A program made the position numbers and the translations under genes. A model generated the notes under the pieces. The model searched no databases. It was not told the DNA's origin and worked only from the letters and a program-made list of their open reading frames with translations. From assembly GCF_008011855.1 (NCBI RefSeq), contig NZ_VOUX01000002.1:434001-498000 (forward strand): a stretch of 64,000 bases of DNA, given 5' to 3'. How positions within the stretch are numbered: position 1 is the stretch's first letter; each line of letters opens with the position of its first letter. Below, one piece after another: positions 43,264 to 54,278 of the stretch. This DNA is from Serratia bockelmannii. GTDB taxonomy: Bacteria; Pseudomonadota; Gammaproteobacteria; Enterobacterales; Enterobacteriaceae.

Positions 43264-43390
43264 CCGTTCATCCTCACTCCACCTGTTGGCCTTAATCATG
43301 ACAAACTTGCGCGAAGCAGCGTTAGCTCAATCTGTTACAGCTTATATTGCGTTACACTGAAGCCATCGCACCGGCTCTTTCGAGGTCACC

Positions 43391-43699
43391 ATGACGCTAG
43401 TCCGCACACTCATCGCCCTGACGCTGGCCGCACAGCTTTCCGCCTGCGGCATCATGACCACCACGCCGAAACCGCCGCCGCCCCCCACCGCACAGGCGCA
43501 GGAGATCGTCCGCGCGCAGACCGCCGCACTGGCGAAAATGGGCACCATCACCGCCGTGGTGCGCGGCAGTCCGATGGACGTGGAAGCGGAGATCCAACGC
43601 AAGGCCACCGCCGCCGGCGCCCGTTATTACGTGATCATCATGAACAGCGAAACCGTCGTGCCGGGCCAATGGTATTCCCAGGCGATCCTGTATCGTTAA
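43391..43699 (+). CDS. bsmA: BsmA (YjfO) lipoprotein, biofilm/peroxide stress, DUF1471
   Basis: A 102-residue lipoprotein precursor. The lipobox LSAC places the lipidated cysteine at residue 19. A Pro-rich stretch (TTTPKPPPPPTAQ) links it to a DUF1471 domain ending GARYYVIIMNSETVVPGQWYSQAILYR. E. coli BsmA affects biofilm formation and peroxide tolerance. The gene is divergent from yjfP and followed by yjfN. Confidence 0.88.
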   Translation: MTLVRTLIALTLAAQLSACGIMTTTPKPPPPPTAQAQEIVRAQTAALAKMGTITAVVRGSPMDVEAEIQRKATAAGARYYVIIMNSETVVPGQWYSQAILYR

Positions 43700-43822
43700 G
43701 GCGGGGATTTTTTAAGCAGATTTACACTGGCTTTGCACTGGCTGAAGAAGGGTGTTGCACACTGAGGGACAGCATGCCGCATGTTGCGGGTGTCGATTCA
43801 GGATCTGACGAAGGGGAACGCC

Positions 43823-44098
43823 ATGAAACGCTCCACCGCACTCACCTCCCTCTTGCTTTCCATGGGATTGCTCAGCACCGGCGCACAGTCCGCCGAGCTG
43901 GCGCCCGCCGATCGTGTGACGCCGCTCAGTGAAATCGCCGAGATCACTTTCAACGATCTGCCCGGTTCGCCGCAGGAAGCGGAACTGGCCATTGCCCGCA
44001 CCGCCGACCAACACGGCGCCAGCTATTACCGCATCCTGCGGATGGAAGAACAGGCGCACCCGCTTGGCTGGCGCGCCTCCGCCATCTTATACCTTTAA
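43823..44098 (+). CDS. yjfN: YjfN, DUF1471 family secreted protein
   Basis: A 91-residue precursor with a signal peptide cut after QSA (about residue 23), same length as E. coli YjfN. The conserved part is VTPLSEIAEITFNDLPGSPQEAELAIARTADQHGASYYRILRM, ending WRASAILYL. E. coli YjfN has been reported to activate the periplasmic protease DegP. AAGGGGA precedes the ATG. Its stop codon overlaps that of convergent yjfL. Confidence 0.87.
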   Translation: MKRSTALTSLLLSMGLLSTGAQSAELAPADRVTPLSEIAEITFNDLPGSPQEAELAIARTADQHGASYYRILRMEEQAHPLGWRASAILYL

Positions 44099-44493
44099 TA
44101 GCTCATGCAAGCCGCATTCAACACGCCGCCGCTAACGGAGACGCCCCCCAGGAAAATCCCGGCGGCCAGGTGATTCGCTTCGATCTTTTCGCTGATACGC
44201 GGCATGTAGATCTTCACGGCCGCGAACAGCAAGAGTTGCACCACCAGCGCCACTACGCCCCACAGCAGGTAATCCAGCAGGCTGATCGAGTTGATCGCCG
44301 CGCTGGCCAACGGGATCACATACCCCAGGCAGGCGCCGATGAAAGCAAAGGCGGCGGATTGATTATCGGCCTTGATCAGCGCCCATTCATCGTGCGGGGT
44401 GATACGGGTATAGACGAACAGAAACACCAAAATCATGGCGAAGCCGCTGAAGAAGTAAGAGGCAAACGCCGCCAACGCGCTGAGAATATCCAT
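44095..44493 (-). CDS. yjfL: YjfL, DUF350 inner-membrane protein
   Basis: A 132-residue protein with about four transmembrane helices (6-30, 45-68, 75-95, 108-128). It carries the DUF350 features GYVIPLASAAINSISLLDYLLWG and GVLNAACMSY. Function is unknown. The second Met (44493) is chosen because AGGA lies eight bases upstream and the length then equals E. coli YjfL. In E. coli it is part of yjfIJKLM; the partner genes are absent here. Confidence 0.88.
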   Translation of the reverse strand: MDILSALAAFASYFFSGFAMILVFLFVYTRITPHDEWALIKADNQSAAFAFIGACLGYVIPLASAAINSISLLDYLLWGVVALVVQLLLFAAVKIYMPRISEKIEANHLAAGIFLGGVSVSGGVLNAACMSY

Positions 44494-44559
44494 GTGCATT
44501 TTCCTGTCAGAGTGAGGCTGAATTAAAAAGGTTTTCGCCGCCGGGCGCCACCCTTTTCC

Positions 44560-46188
44560 CTAACCGCCGATGGCGCGACTCAGCAGCAGTTCGCACACCT
44601 CGGCCGACAGCAGGCTCTCGCCACGGTGATCCAGCGTCAGATGACACCAGGCGTCGGCGATCTGCGGGCTGGCGTGCTGCAGCAGCTGCGCGGCGCAGCA
44701 CAGGTCGAACAGCTGCTGGGTCAGCAGCCGCCCCATCTCTTCACGCGGTTGCCGGGCACGCTGCTGCCACTGCCGCCAGGCGCGATCGAACAACCGATTC
44801 TGGCCGCGCACCGGCTGCAGCTCGAACTGCAACATCTCGAGCGCGCCCGGCAGTTTGTGCAGGCTGCGCAACACGTCCAGACACATGATGTTGCCAGAGC
44901 CCTCCCAGATGCTGTTCACCGGCATTTCACGGTACAGGCGCGGCAGTTCACTCTCCTCGCAGTAACCGATGCCGCCCAGCACCTCCATCGCCTCGGCGAT
45001 GAACGGCATGCCCTGGCGGCAAATGCTGTATTTGGCCGCCGGCGTCAGCAGACGGCTGTAGATCAGTTCGCCTTCATTGCTGCGGCTTTCCCAGGCGCGA
45101 GCCAGCCGGAACAGCAACGCGGTATGCCCTTCCAGCCGCAGCGCCATGCGCGCCAAGACCTGGCGCATCAGCGGTTGTTCTATCAACAGCTTGCCGAACG
45201 CCTGCCGCTGCAGCGCATGATACAGCGCCACCGACAGCCCGCGGCGCATCAGGCCGTGGCTGCCCAACGAACAGTCGAAACGGGTCAGGCCGCCCATCTT
45301 CAGGATATGCCGCACGCCGTCGCCCTCATCGCCCAGCAGCCAGGCCGTGGCATCCTGAAACTCCACCTCGCTGCTGGCGTTGGAGCGGTTGCCCAGCTTG
45401 TCTTTCAACCGCTCAAGGCGAATGGCGTTGCGGCTGCCGTCCGGCAAAATGCGCGGCAGGAAGAAGCAGGACAGCCCGCCTTCGGCCTGCGCCAGCACCA
45501 GGTGCGCATCGCTCTGCGGCACCGAGAAGAACCACTTGTGCCCCACCAGCCGGTAGGCTTCGCCCGGCCCGCGCGCGCCGAGCGGCGTGGCGGTGGTGGT
45601 ATTGCTCAAGACATCGGAGCCGCCCTGTTTCTCCGTCATGCCCATGCCGATCAGCAGGCCGCGCTTTTGCCCGCCCGGCAGCAGGTGAGCGTCATAACGG
45701 TCCGACAGCAGCGGCGTCAGCCAGGAGCGAAACTCGGCCGGTAAAGCCTGCAGCAACAGCGGCGTGGCGCCGAAGGTCATGGTCACCGGGCACAGCGTGC
45801 CGGCCTCGACCTGCGCATGCAGCATAAAGCGCGCGGCGCGCGCCACGAAGGAACCGATGCGCGCATCCTCCTGCCAGGGCAGGTTGTGCACCCGATTGGC
45901 GATCAGGCCCTGCATCAGAATATGCCAGGCGGGGTGAAAGCGAACGTCGTCCAGCCGCTGGCCAGTGGCGTCGTAGCGCAACAGTTCCGGCGGGTTGGCG
46001 TTAGCCAGCCGCCCCAGCTCCAGCGACTCCTGGGTACCGAGCTGCTGGCCCAGCGAGGCCAATACCTCGGCGTCCCAACCGCCTTGTTCACGCTGCAACG
46101 CTTCGCGCAGCGGCGTATCGGAGAGAAACAGGTTGCTGTTGCCCAGCGGCTTGGGTTGGTTAAAAACGGTGTGCGTAGTCCAGACCAT
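44560..46188 (-). CDS. aidB: Acyl-CoA dehydrogenase-like DNA alkylation response protein AidB
   Basis: A 542-residue flavoprotein of the adaptive response to alkylation that binds FAD and DNA. It aligns along its length with E. coli AidB: LCPVTMTFGATPLL, MTEKQGGSDVLSNTT (FAD site), GHKWFFSVP, IWEGSGNIMCLDVLRSL. The C-terminal DNA-binding domain is Gln/Arg-rich (FDRAWRQWQQRARQPREE). In E. coli it is induced by Ada; no ada-type site was recognised here. It is upstream of yjfL after a 66-base gap. Confidence 0.95.
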   Translation of the reverse strand: MVWTTHTVFNQPKPLGNSNLFLSDTPLREALQREQGGWDAEVLASLGQQLGTQESLELGRLANANPPELLRYDATGQRLDDVRFHPAWHILMQGLIANRVHNLPWQEDARIGSFVARAARFMLHAQVEAGTLCPVTMTFGATPLLLQALPAEFRSWLTPLLSDRYDAHLLPGGQKRGLLIGMGMTEKQGGSDVLSNTTTATPLGARGPGEAYRLVGHKWFFSVPQSDAHLVLAQAEGGLSCFFLPRILPDGSRNAIRLERLKDKLGNRSNASSEVEFQDATAWLLGDEGDGVRHILKMGGLTRFDCSLGSHGLMRRGLSVALYHALQRQAFGKLLIEQPLMRQVLARMALRLEGHTALLFRLARAWESRSNEGELIYSRLLTPAAKYSICRQGMPFIAEAMEVLGGIGYCEESELPRLYREMPVNSIWEGSGNIMCLDVLRSLHKLPGALEMLQFELQPVRGQNRLFDRAWRQWQQRARQPREEMGRLLTQQLFDLCCAAQLLQHASPQIADAWCHLTLDHRGESLLSAEVCELLLSRAIGG

Positions 46189-46275
46189 GAGAGTGCTCCC
46201 TGAAAAAAGCGTCAGGAGTAAGTATGGTCGGCGCAGAGATTTCTGCCGCAGGCGGGATCACAAGAGGGGGAATTA

Positions 46276-46296
46276 ACGGGGGCACGGGGCCCCCGT
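46276..46296 (-). terminator. Hairpin after rlmB
   Basis: ACGGGGGC (46276-46283) pairs with GCCCCCGT (46289-46296). The minus-strand tail is only TTAATT, so it may be weak. It marks the end of the rnr-rlmB unit. Confidence 0.55.
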
Positions 46297-46304
46297 CAGA
46301 AGAA

Positions 46305-47036
46305 TCAGCCGCGCTGACGCACCGCTTCGAACAGGCAGATGCCGGTGGCGACCGACACGTTCAGCGAAGAGACGGTGCCGGCCATCGGGATGCTGATCAG
46401 CTCGTCGCAGTGTTCGCGAGTCAGGCGACGCATGCCTTCGCCTTCCGCGCCCATCACCAGCGCCATCGGGCCGGTCATTTTGCTCTGATACAGCGTATGG
46501 TCGGCTTCGCCGGCGGTGCCCACCACCCAGACATTCATCTCTTGCAGCAGACGCAGCGTACGCGCCAGGTTGGTCACGCGGATCAACGGCACGTTTTCGG
46601 CGGCACCACAGGCCACTTTCTTGGCGGTGGCGTTCAGCTGGGCGGAACGGTCGCGCGGCACGATCACCGCGTGCACGCCGGCTGCGTCGGCGCTGCGCAG
46701 GCAGGCACCGAGATTGTGCGGGTCGGTCACGCCGTCCAGCACCAGCAGGAACGGGGTCGCCACGCTTTCCAGCAGGCCCGGCAGATCGTTCTCCTGATAC
46801 TGACGCCCTTCGCGCACCCGGGCGATGATCCCCTGGTGCACCGCGCCTTCAACCTTGTCATCCAGCCATTGGCGGTTCGCCACCTGGATCACGATGCCGG
46901 TCGCTTCCAGCTCGGCGATCAGCGGTTGCAGACGGCGATCTTCGCGGCCTTTCAGGATAAACACTTCCAGGAAGCGTTGCGGATCGCGCTCTAACAGGGC
47001 TTTGACGGCGTGGATGCCGTAAATAATTTCGCTCAT
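46305..47036 (-). CDS. rlmB: 23S rRNA (guanosine-2'-O)-methyltransferase RlmB
   Basis: SPOUT-family enzyme methylating G2251 in the P-loop of 23S rRNA. It has 243 residues. An N-terminal L30e-like domain (1-75) precedes the knot domain: [39 protein letters not shown], and [23 protein letters not shown]. Downstream of rnr by 61 bases, as in E. coli. Confidence 0.97.
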   Translation of the reverse strand: MSEIIYGIHAVKALLERDPQRFLEVFILKGREDRRLQPLIAELEATGIVIQVANRQWLDDKVEGAVHQGIIARVREGRQYQENDLPGLLESVATPFLLVLDGVTDPHNLGACLRSADAAGVHAVIVPRDRSAQLNATAKKVACGAAENVPLIRVTNLARTLRLLQEMNVWVVGTAGEADHTLYQSKMTGPMALVMGAEGEGMRRLTREHCDELISIPMAGTVSSLNVSVATGICLFEAVRQRG

Positions 47037-47097
47037 GATGCTCTTTTAAATTCGTGCGGCCGGCGATAACCGGCCGATGATAACGATGTGCGGCAGG

Positions 47098-49572
47098 TTA
47101 AGCCTGCTCGGCACCTTTCTTCTTGGCTGCGCGTTTGGCTTTGGTCGCCGCCGCGATTTTCCGCGTTTTGTCGGACGCTTTCTTGGCTTTCTTTTTCGCC
47201 TTCTTCACGTTGTCCGCAGGCTTGGTGTCATCCTGCTTGCGGAAGGCGCTGTCCGGTTCGAAGTTGGCTGGCGGTTTGCCGCCACGGCGCTTGCCGCGCC
47301 CCGCGCTACCGTTGTCGCGCAGCGTGCGCTGGCCGCCCTTCTTGGCGCGATCGCGCTCGGTTTTGCCTTCACCGCGCGCTTTGCGGGTGCTGGATACCAG
47401 CGCGAAGTCGATCTTGCGCTCGTCCATATGCACCGCATCCACGCGGATCTCCACCGTATCTCCCAGGCGATAGACCGTGCCGGAAGATTCGCCGATCAGG
47501 CGCTGGCCGATATTATCGTAGCGATAGTAATCATTATCCAGCGTTGATACGTGCACCAGCCCGTCGATAAACAGATCGTTCAGGCGTACGAAGAAGCCGA
47601 AGCCGGTCACGCTGGAGATGATGCCGCTGAACACTTCACCGACGTGATCCTGCATGAAGTCGCACTTCAGCCAGTCGGCGACGTTGCGCGTCGCTTCATC
47701 CGCACGGCGCTCGGTCATCGAGCAGTGTTCGCCCAGCTGCAGCATCTCTTCGAATTCGCTGTGCCAGCCGCCGGTCGGCGTCCAGCGCTCTTTCGGCTCG
47801 CCGTGTTCTTTGGCCAGCTGATATTTGATCGCGCGGTGCAGCGCCAGATCCGGATAACGACGGATAGGCGAGGTGAAGTGGCCGTAAGACGCCAGCGCCA
47901 GACCGAAGTGGCCGCGGTTTTCCGGATCGTAAATCGCCTGCTTCATCGAGCGCAGCAACATGGTTTGCAGCATTTCGTGGTCAGGGCGCTCGGATACTTC
48001 ATCCATCAGCACCGCATAGTCTTTCGGCTGTGGCTTGTTGCCGCCGCCCAGCGTCAGCCCCAGTTCGCTCAGCACGCTACGCAGCGCGGAGATGTGGTCA
48101 TCGCTCGGACGATCGTGCACGCGGTACAGCGCCGGCTCGTTGCGTTTCTCGACAAAGCGCGCGGCCGCCACGTTGGCCATGATCATGCACTCTTCGATCA
48201 GCTTGTGGGCGTCGTTGCGCACCGTCGGCTCCACGCGCTCGATGCGGCGTTCGGCGTTGAAGATGAATTTGGCTTCTTCGGTTTCAAACGCGATGCCGCC
48301 GCGCTCGGCGCGCGCCTTATCCAGCACCTTATACATCGCGTGCAGCTCTTCCAGGTGCTTGACCAGCGGGTGGTAATGCTCGCGCAGCTCCTGATCGCCC
48401 TGCAGAATGTGCCACACCTTGTTATAGGTCAGGCGGGCGTGCGAGCTCATCACCGCCTCGTAGAATTTGGCCGTGGACAGGCGCCCCTGGGCAGAGATGG
48501 TCATCTCGCATACCATGCACAGGCGATCGACCTGTGGGTTCAGGGAGCACAGTCCGTTGGACAGCACTTCCGGCAGCATCGGGATCACCTGCGACGGGAA
48601 GTAGACCGAGTTGCCACGGCTGCGCGCTTCGTCATCCAGCGCGGTGCGTGGACGCACATAGTAGCTGACGTCGGCGATCGCGACCCACAGGCGCCAGCCG
48701 CCGCCGCGTTTTTTCTCGCAGTACACGGCGTCGTCGAAGTCGCGCGCATCTTCACCGTCGATGGTGACCAACGGCAGTTTGCGCAGATCGACGCGGCCCT
48801 TCTTGGCCGCTTCCGGCACCTGCTCGCTGAGATCGGCCACCTGCTTTTCCACCTGCGGCGGCCAGGTATGCGGGATCTCATGGGTGCGCAGCGCGATGTC
48901 CACCGCCATGCTGGTGCCCATTTTGTCGCCGAGGATCTCGACGATCTTGCCGACCGCCTTAGTACGGCGGGTCGGGCGCTGAGTCAGCTCCACCACCACC
49001 ATAAAGCCCATGCGCGCGCCGCTGACGCTGTCGGCTGGGATCAGAATATCGAAGCTCAGACGGCTGTCGTCCGGCACCACGAAGCCGGTACCGGCGTCCA
49101 TGAAGAAGCGGCCGACAATCTGGCTGGTTTTCGGCACCAGCACGCGCACGATGCGCGCTTCGCGGCGCCCTTTACGGTCCGCACCCAGCGCCTGCGCCAG
49201 CACCACATCACCGTGGATCGCCATTTTCATCTGTTCGGCAGACAGGTACAGATCGTCTTTGCTGCCTTCAACGCGCAGGAAGCCGTAGCCGTCGCGGTGG
49301 CCGATCACCGTGCCGCGCAGCAGATCCAAACGCTCCGGCAGCGCATAGCACTGGCGGCGGGTAAACACTAACTGGCCATCGCGCTCCATGGCGCGCAGGC
49401 GGCGACGCAGCGCTTCCAGCTGCTCTTCACCGCTGAGGCCCAATTCGTTGCCCAGTTCTTCGCGACTGGCCGGCGTTTCTCGTTTCGCCAAATGGGCCAG
49501 GATATATTCACGGCTGGGGATAGGGGATTCGTATTTTTCTGCTTCTCGTTCCAGGAATGGATCTTGTGACAT
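47098..49572 (-). CDS. rnr: Ribonuclease R
   Basis: 3'-to-5' exoribonuclease that unwinds structured RNA, acting in mRNA, tmRNA-tagged message and rRNA quality control. It has 824 residues. The order is N-terminal HTH, cold-shock domains, RNB catalytic domain with [15 protein letters not shown]-type aspartates ([17 protein letters not shown]), S1 domain ([20 protein letters not shown]), and a Lys-rich tail ([16 protein letters not shown]) that binds tmRNA-SmpB. Between nsrR and rlmB, in one operon. Confidence 0.97.
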   Translation of the reverse strand: MSQDPFLEREAEKYESPIPSREYILAHLAKRETPASREELGNELGLSGEEQLEALRRRLRAMERDGQLVFTRRQCYALPERLDLLRGTVIGHRDGYGFLRVEGSKDDLYLSAEQMKMAIHGDVVLAQALGADRKGRREARIVRVLVPKTSQIVGRFFMDAGTGFVVPDDSRLSFDILIPADSVSGARMGFMVVVELTQRPTRRTKAVGKIVEILGDKMGTSMAVDIALRTHEIPHTWPPQVEKQVADLSEQVPEAAKKGRVDLRKLPLVTIDGEDARDFDDAVYCEKKRGGGWRLWVAIADVSYYVRPRTALDDEARSRGNSVYFPSQVIPMLPEVLSNGLCSLNPQVDRLCMVCEMTISAQGRLSTAKFYEAVMSSHARLTYNKVWHILQGDQELREHYHPLVKHLEELHAMYKVLDKARAERGGIAFETEEAKFIFNAERRIERVEPTVRNDAHKLIEECMIMANVAAARFVEKRNEPALYRVHDRPSDDHISALRSVLSELGLTLGGGNKPQPKDYAVLMDEVSERPDHEMLQTMLLRSMKQAIYDPENRGHFGLALASYGHFTSPIRRYPDLALHRAIKYQLAKEHGEPKERWTPTGGWHSEFEEMLQLGEHCSMTERRADEATRNVADWLKCDFMQDHVGEVFSGIISSVTGFGFFVRLNDLFIDGLVHVSTLDNDYYRYDNIGQRLIGESSGTVYRLGDTVEIRVDAVHMDERKIDFALVSSTRKARGEGKTERDRAKKGGQRTLRDNGSAGRGKRRGGKPPANFEPDSAFRKQDDTKPADNVKKAKKKAKKASDKTRKIAAATKAKRAAKKKGAEQA

Positions 49573-49631
49573 TGCGGTTCCTCCGTTGTCATCAGCAGGA
49601 TGACGTTGAGCCTTGTCTTCTCAACATCGTT

Positions 49632-50057
49632 TTATTCGACAAGCAATAGCTTGTAGAGCGGCGGATTGTCTTCGACCATGTCGGCCAACGTATGCTTATC
49701 CAGCTCTTCAAGGAAATTCTGTACGCCCTGTTGGAGCACCTGCTTCAATCGGCAGGCAGGGGTGATGTGGCAAAAATCACTGCTGCAGTTAACCAGCGCA
49801 AGCGGCTCCAGCGCCCGCACGACGTCACCGAGGCGAATGCTCTCGGCCGGTTTACCCAAACGAATGCCGCCATGCTTGCCGCGCACCGCCGTGACAAAAC
49901 CGACCCGGCTCAACTGATTGATGATCTTCACCATATGGTTGCGGGACACGCCATAAACCTCAGTCACTTCCGAGATGTTGGTCATCTTGTCCTGCGGCAA
50001 CGAGGCCATGTAGATCAACGCCCGCAGGCCATAATCAGTAAAACTTGTTAACTGCAC
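49632..50057 (-). CDS. nsrR: Nitric oxide-sensing transcriptional repressor NsrR
   Basis: Rrf2-family repressor carrying a NO-sensitive Fe-S cluster. It has 141 residues as in E. coli. The N-terminal winged helix has [23 protein letters not shown]. Cluster cysteines are Cys91, Cys96 and Cys102 ([13 protein letters not shown]). GTG start at 50057 with GAGG six bases upstream. It heads nsrR-rnr-rlmB. A probable target site lies in front of ytfE in this window. Confidence 0.97.
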   Translation of the reverse strand: MQLTSFTDYGLRALIYMASLPQDKMTNISEVTEVYGVSRNHMVKIINQLSRVGFVTAVRGKHGGIRLGKPAESIRLGDVVRALEPLALVNCSSDFCHITPACRLKQVLQQGVQNFLEELDKHTLADMVEDNPPLYKLLLVE

Positions 50058-50242
50058 ATCTTACCTCTGGGTATCACTTTACCCGTCTGATACGCCGCTT
50101 TTCGGCGCTATTCAAAAGATTACTCATTGGATAATAAACCAGCCGGAGAGTTCGTCGCTAATTATTTAGCGGATCCCGCGCCCTAAGGCGAGTTTATGAA
50201 AGGATTTTTTGACGTGAAACCGCAATCGGAGGGAGTCAGGAT

Positions 50243-50273
50243 AAAAACAAACCGGGACGCGCCCGGTTTGTTT
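50243..50273 (-). terminator. Terminator after purA
   Basis: AAACAAACCGGG (50245-50256) pairs with CCCGGTTTGTTT (50262-50273), then TTTTT-rich on the minus strand. It closes the purA unit; the 233-base nsrR-purA gap otherwise holds the nsrR promoter region. Confidence 0.85.
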
Positions 50274-50290
50274 AATGCCGCAAAGCCTGA

Positions 50291-51592
<1,302 letters not shown>

Positions 51593-51687
51593 TCAAAATC
51601 ACCGATTGCTTAAAAATGGATTCTACCACCGTAATTTTCGATTTTCAGCACTTTTAGCATACGATTGCATAAATTTTGGGCTAGACT

Positions 51688-51888
51688 TTAAAGACCCGTG
51701 CGGCCGCTCAACATGTAGTAGATCACGCAGCCCGCAACCACTATTCCACCACCAAATCGCCGCAGCGTCGCGTCCGGCAGCTGCGACATCGCCACAATCA
51801 TTTTGCGCCAGGCCTGCGGAAACAGCATCGGCCCTAACCCTTCCAGCACCAGGACCAGCCCGAGCGCCAGCCAAATCGTTGAGTTCAT
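51688..51888 (-). CDS. yjeT: YjeT, DUF2065 small inner-membrane protein
   Basis: A 66-residue protein with two hydrophobic segments: MNSTIWLALGLVLVLEGLGP (1-20) and GGGIVVAGCVIYYML (46-60). The linker FPQAWRKMIVAMSQLPDATLRRFG is conserved with E. coli YjeT. Function is unknown. It sits between hflC and purA, as in E. coli, after a terminator. Confidence 0.9.
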   Translation of the reverse strand: MNSTIWLALGLVLVLEGLGPMLFPQAWRKMIVAMSQLPDATLRRFGGGIVVAGCVIYYMLSGRTGL

Positions 51889-51908
51889 GCATCCCCCAAA
51901 AACGAGAA

Positions 51909-51930
51909 AGGGCCCGCGTAAACGGGCCCT
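51909..51930 (-). terminator. Terminator after hflC
   Basis: AGGGCCCG (51909-51916) pairs with CGGGCCCT (51923-51930). The minus-strand sequence then reads TTTCTCGTTTTT. It ends the nnr-to-hflC superoperon. Confidence 0.65.
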
Positions 51931-51951
51931 CGGTCAGATTGCCTGCCGCGC

Positions 51952-52956
51952 TTATTTGCGCAGGGTATCAGGCGACTTCATGTAGCGGAAGAAATCGCTG
52001 TCCGGGCTCAGTACCAGCACGTCCTGGTTGTCCTTGAAGCTGGCCTCATAGGCACGCAGGCTGCGGATAAAGGCATAGAAGTCCGGATCCTGGCTGAACG
52101 CGTTGGCGAACAGTTTAGCCGCTTCGGCATCGCCTTCACCGCGGGTGATACGCGCCTGACGCTCGGCTTCCGCCAAGGTACGGGTCACTTCGTAGTCCGC
52201 GCTGGCGCGCAGTTTCTCAGCTTCTTCCTGGCCCTGCGAGCGCAGACGACGGGCTACCGCTTCACGCTCGGCGCGCATACGCTGGTAGATGGCGTCGGAC
52301 ACTTCGGCCGGCAGGTTGATCTGCTTGATACGTACGTCGATCACCTCGATGCCCAACGCCGCCATGCTGTTCGGGTTAACCTGCGGCTGTTTGCCGGTGG
52401 TTTCCCGTTCAACGCGCGCCGCCGCAGAGGCGATAGCGTCATCGGCTTCGGTGGTCGCCACTTCTTCGCCGTCACCCACGGTGCCGGTGTTCAGCGCGTC
52501 ACGCACGTCAGACATCAGCTTGCCGCGCGAGTCGGTCACGATGTCTTTCACGTCCAGGCGGCCGATTTCGGAACGCAGACGGTCGCTGAACTTGCGTTTC
52601 AGCAGCACTTCGGCCTGGGAGACGTCGCCGCCGCCGGTCGCCAGATAGTAGCGGCTGAAGTCGCTGATGCGCCACTTCAGATAGGAATCGACGATCAGGT
52701 CTTTCTTCTCGCTGGTCACGAAGCGATCGGCCTGGTTGTCCATGGTCTGAATACGCGCATCCAGGTTCTTCACGGTCTCAATGAACGGGATCTTGAGGTG
52801 CAGACCCGGCGCATACACCAGCGGCTTGTTTTCGCCGTCGCGCAGAACCTTGCCGAAGCGCAGCACGATGCCGCGCTGGCCTTCCTGCACCACGAACAGC
52901 GAAGCGTACAGCACCACCAGCACCGCGAGGACAATAACTACAAAAGACTTACGCAT
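51952..52956 (-). CDS. hflC: Modulator of FtsH protease HflC (SPFH/prohibitin)
   Basis: A 334-residue membrane protein with one N-terminal transmembrane helix (about 4-22) and a periplasmic SPFH domain (VQEGQRGIVLRFGKV), then a long coiled coil (AEREAVARRLRSQGQEEAEKLRA). With HflK it forms a cage around FtsH hexamers, restricting their access to membrane substrates. hflK ends three bases upstream. FtsH itself is at 4.2-6.1 kb. Confidence 0.97.
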   Translation of the reverse strand: MRKSFVVIVLAVLVVLYASLFVVQEGQRGIVLRFGKVLRDGENKPLVYAPGLHLKIPFIETVKNLDARIQTMDNQADRFVTSEKKDLIVDSYLKWRISDFSRYYLATGGGDVSQAEVLLKRKFSDRLRSEIGRLDVKDIVTDSRGKLMSDVRDALNTGTVGDGEEVATTEADDAIASAAARVERETTGKQPQVNPNSMAALGIEVIDVRIKQINLPAEVSDAIYQRMRAEREAVARRLRSQGQEEAEKLRASADYEVTRTLAEAERQARITRGEGDAEAAKLFANAFSQDPDFYAFIRSLRAYEASFKDNQDVLVLSPDSDFFRYMKSPDTLRK

Positions 52957-52959
52957 TGA

Positions 52960-54210
52960 TTACTCTCTCCCTACGCGAGTGGTGTCGTCACGCTGCGCAT
53001 TCGCCCGGCGCTGATCCATAATCGAACCGCCGCTGGTACGCGGAGCGCTGCTGTTGGCAGCCGGCGCAGGATTCGGATTGAGGCGAATCAGGCTGGTATC
53101 CTTGTTGCCGCTCTCCGTTGCCGCGCCTTGACCGCGCAGCATCTGATCCAGCGGCAGCACCATCAGGTTGTTGCCTTTGTCGCTCACCAACACCTTACGG
53201 GTATGGCCCAGCACTTTTTCCATGGTTTCGATATACAGACGCTCGCGAGTAATCTGCGGTGCGGACTTGTATTCCGGCAACAGCTTGGCAAAGCGCGCCA
53301 CCTCACCCTGAGCTTCCAGGACGGTACGGTCTTTATAAGCCTTGGAGTCTTCCAGCAGACGCTGCGCCTGGCCGTTCGCACGCGGCTGAACTTCGTTGGC
53401 GTAAGCTTCCGCTTCACGGATGTATTGCTGCTCGTTCTCACGCGCAGCGATCGCATCGTCGAACGACGCCTTCACCTCTTCCGGTGGACGCGCCGCCTGG
53501 AAGTTGACGTCCAGCAACGTGATACCCATGTTGTAAGGACGAATAGTCTCTTCCAACATGCGCTGCGTATCGTTACGCACCACGGTACGGCCTTCGGTCA
53601 GGATGCGGTCCATCGAGTATTTGCCGATCACGCCGCGCAGGGCGCTGTCGGTCGCCTGGCTCAGGCTGTCGTCGGCATTGACGACGCTGAACAGGTACGC
53701 TTCCGGGTTGGTCACGCGGTACTGCACGTTCATTTCCACGCGCACCACGTTTTCATCGGAGGTCAGCATCACGCCGGACGCCGCCAGCTCGCGCACGGAC
53801 TCCACGTTCACCGGACGCACGTCATCGATGAAGGTCGGCTTCCAGTTCAGGCCCGGCTGCACCAGGTGGCTGAACTTACCGAAACGCGTCACAACGCCGC
53901 GTTCGGCTTCCTTGATGGTGTAGAAGCCGCTGGCGGCCCAGATCACCACCACGGCAACCGCCGCGATACCGATAATGCGGCCGCTGAAGCCCGGACCAGA
54001 GGTGCCGGTGCCGCCGCTATTGCTGTTGGAGCCTTTGCCCCCGCCGAAACCGCTCAATTTCTTGCTCAGTTTGCGGAAGATATCGTCCAAATCAGGTGGC
54101 CCTTGATCACGACCGCCTTTGTTGTTACCGCCAGAGTTGCCGCCATTATTATTGCTGCTCCCCCACGGGTCGCGGTCCTGTCCGTTATTACCGGGCTGAT
54201 TCCACGCCAT
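52960..54210 (-). CDS. hflK: Modulator of FtsH protease HflK (SPFH/prohibitin)
   Basis: A 416-residue partner of HflC. It opens with a Gly/Asn-rich cytoplasmic tail (SSNNNGGNSGGNNKGGRD). A transmembrane helix (about 80-98) is followed by the SPFH domain (EAERGVVTRFGKFSHLVQPG) and coiled coil (FDDAIAARENEQQYIREAEA). It ends with a low-complexity tail. GGAGC precedes the ATG. Genes hflX, hflK and hflC are in line. Confidence 0.97.
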   Translation of the reverse strand: MAWNQPGNNGQDRDPWGSSNNNGGNSGGNNKGGRDQGPPDLDDIFRKLSKKLSGFGGGKGSNSNSGGTGTSGPGFSGRIIGIAAVAVVVIWAASGFYTIKEAERGVVTRFGKFSHLVQPGLNWKPTFIDDVRPVNVESVRELAASGVMLTSDENVVRVEMNVQYRVTNPEAYLFSVVNADDSLSQATDSALRGVIGKYSMDRILTEGRTVVRNDTQRMLEETIRPYNMGITLLDVNFQAARPPEEVKASFDDAIAARENEQQYIREAEAYANEVQPRANGQAQRLLEDSKAYKDRTVLEAQGEVARFAKLLPEYKSAPQITRERLYIETMEKVLGHTRKVLVSDKGNNLMVLPLDQMLRGQGAATESGNKDTSLIRLNPNPAPAANSSAPRTSGGSIMDQRRANAQRDDTTRVGRE

Positions 54211-54278
54211 GTTTTAGCTCCATATTCTGTGATTGGGTACTTCAGGCTTTCGCGAAGCATAAATGTAACAGGATATGA

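Noticed and set aside
47058-47075. GGCCGG/CCGGCC hairpin between rnr and rlmB considered as a terminator
   Set aside because: No T tract on either strand and the genes are co-directional with only 61 bases between; more likely an mRNA processing or stability element.
47551-49371. A 606-codon plus-strand frame opposite rnr
   Set aside because: Shadow of ribonuclease R with random-like composition.
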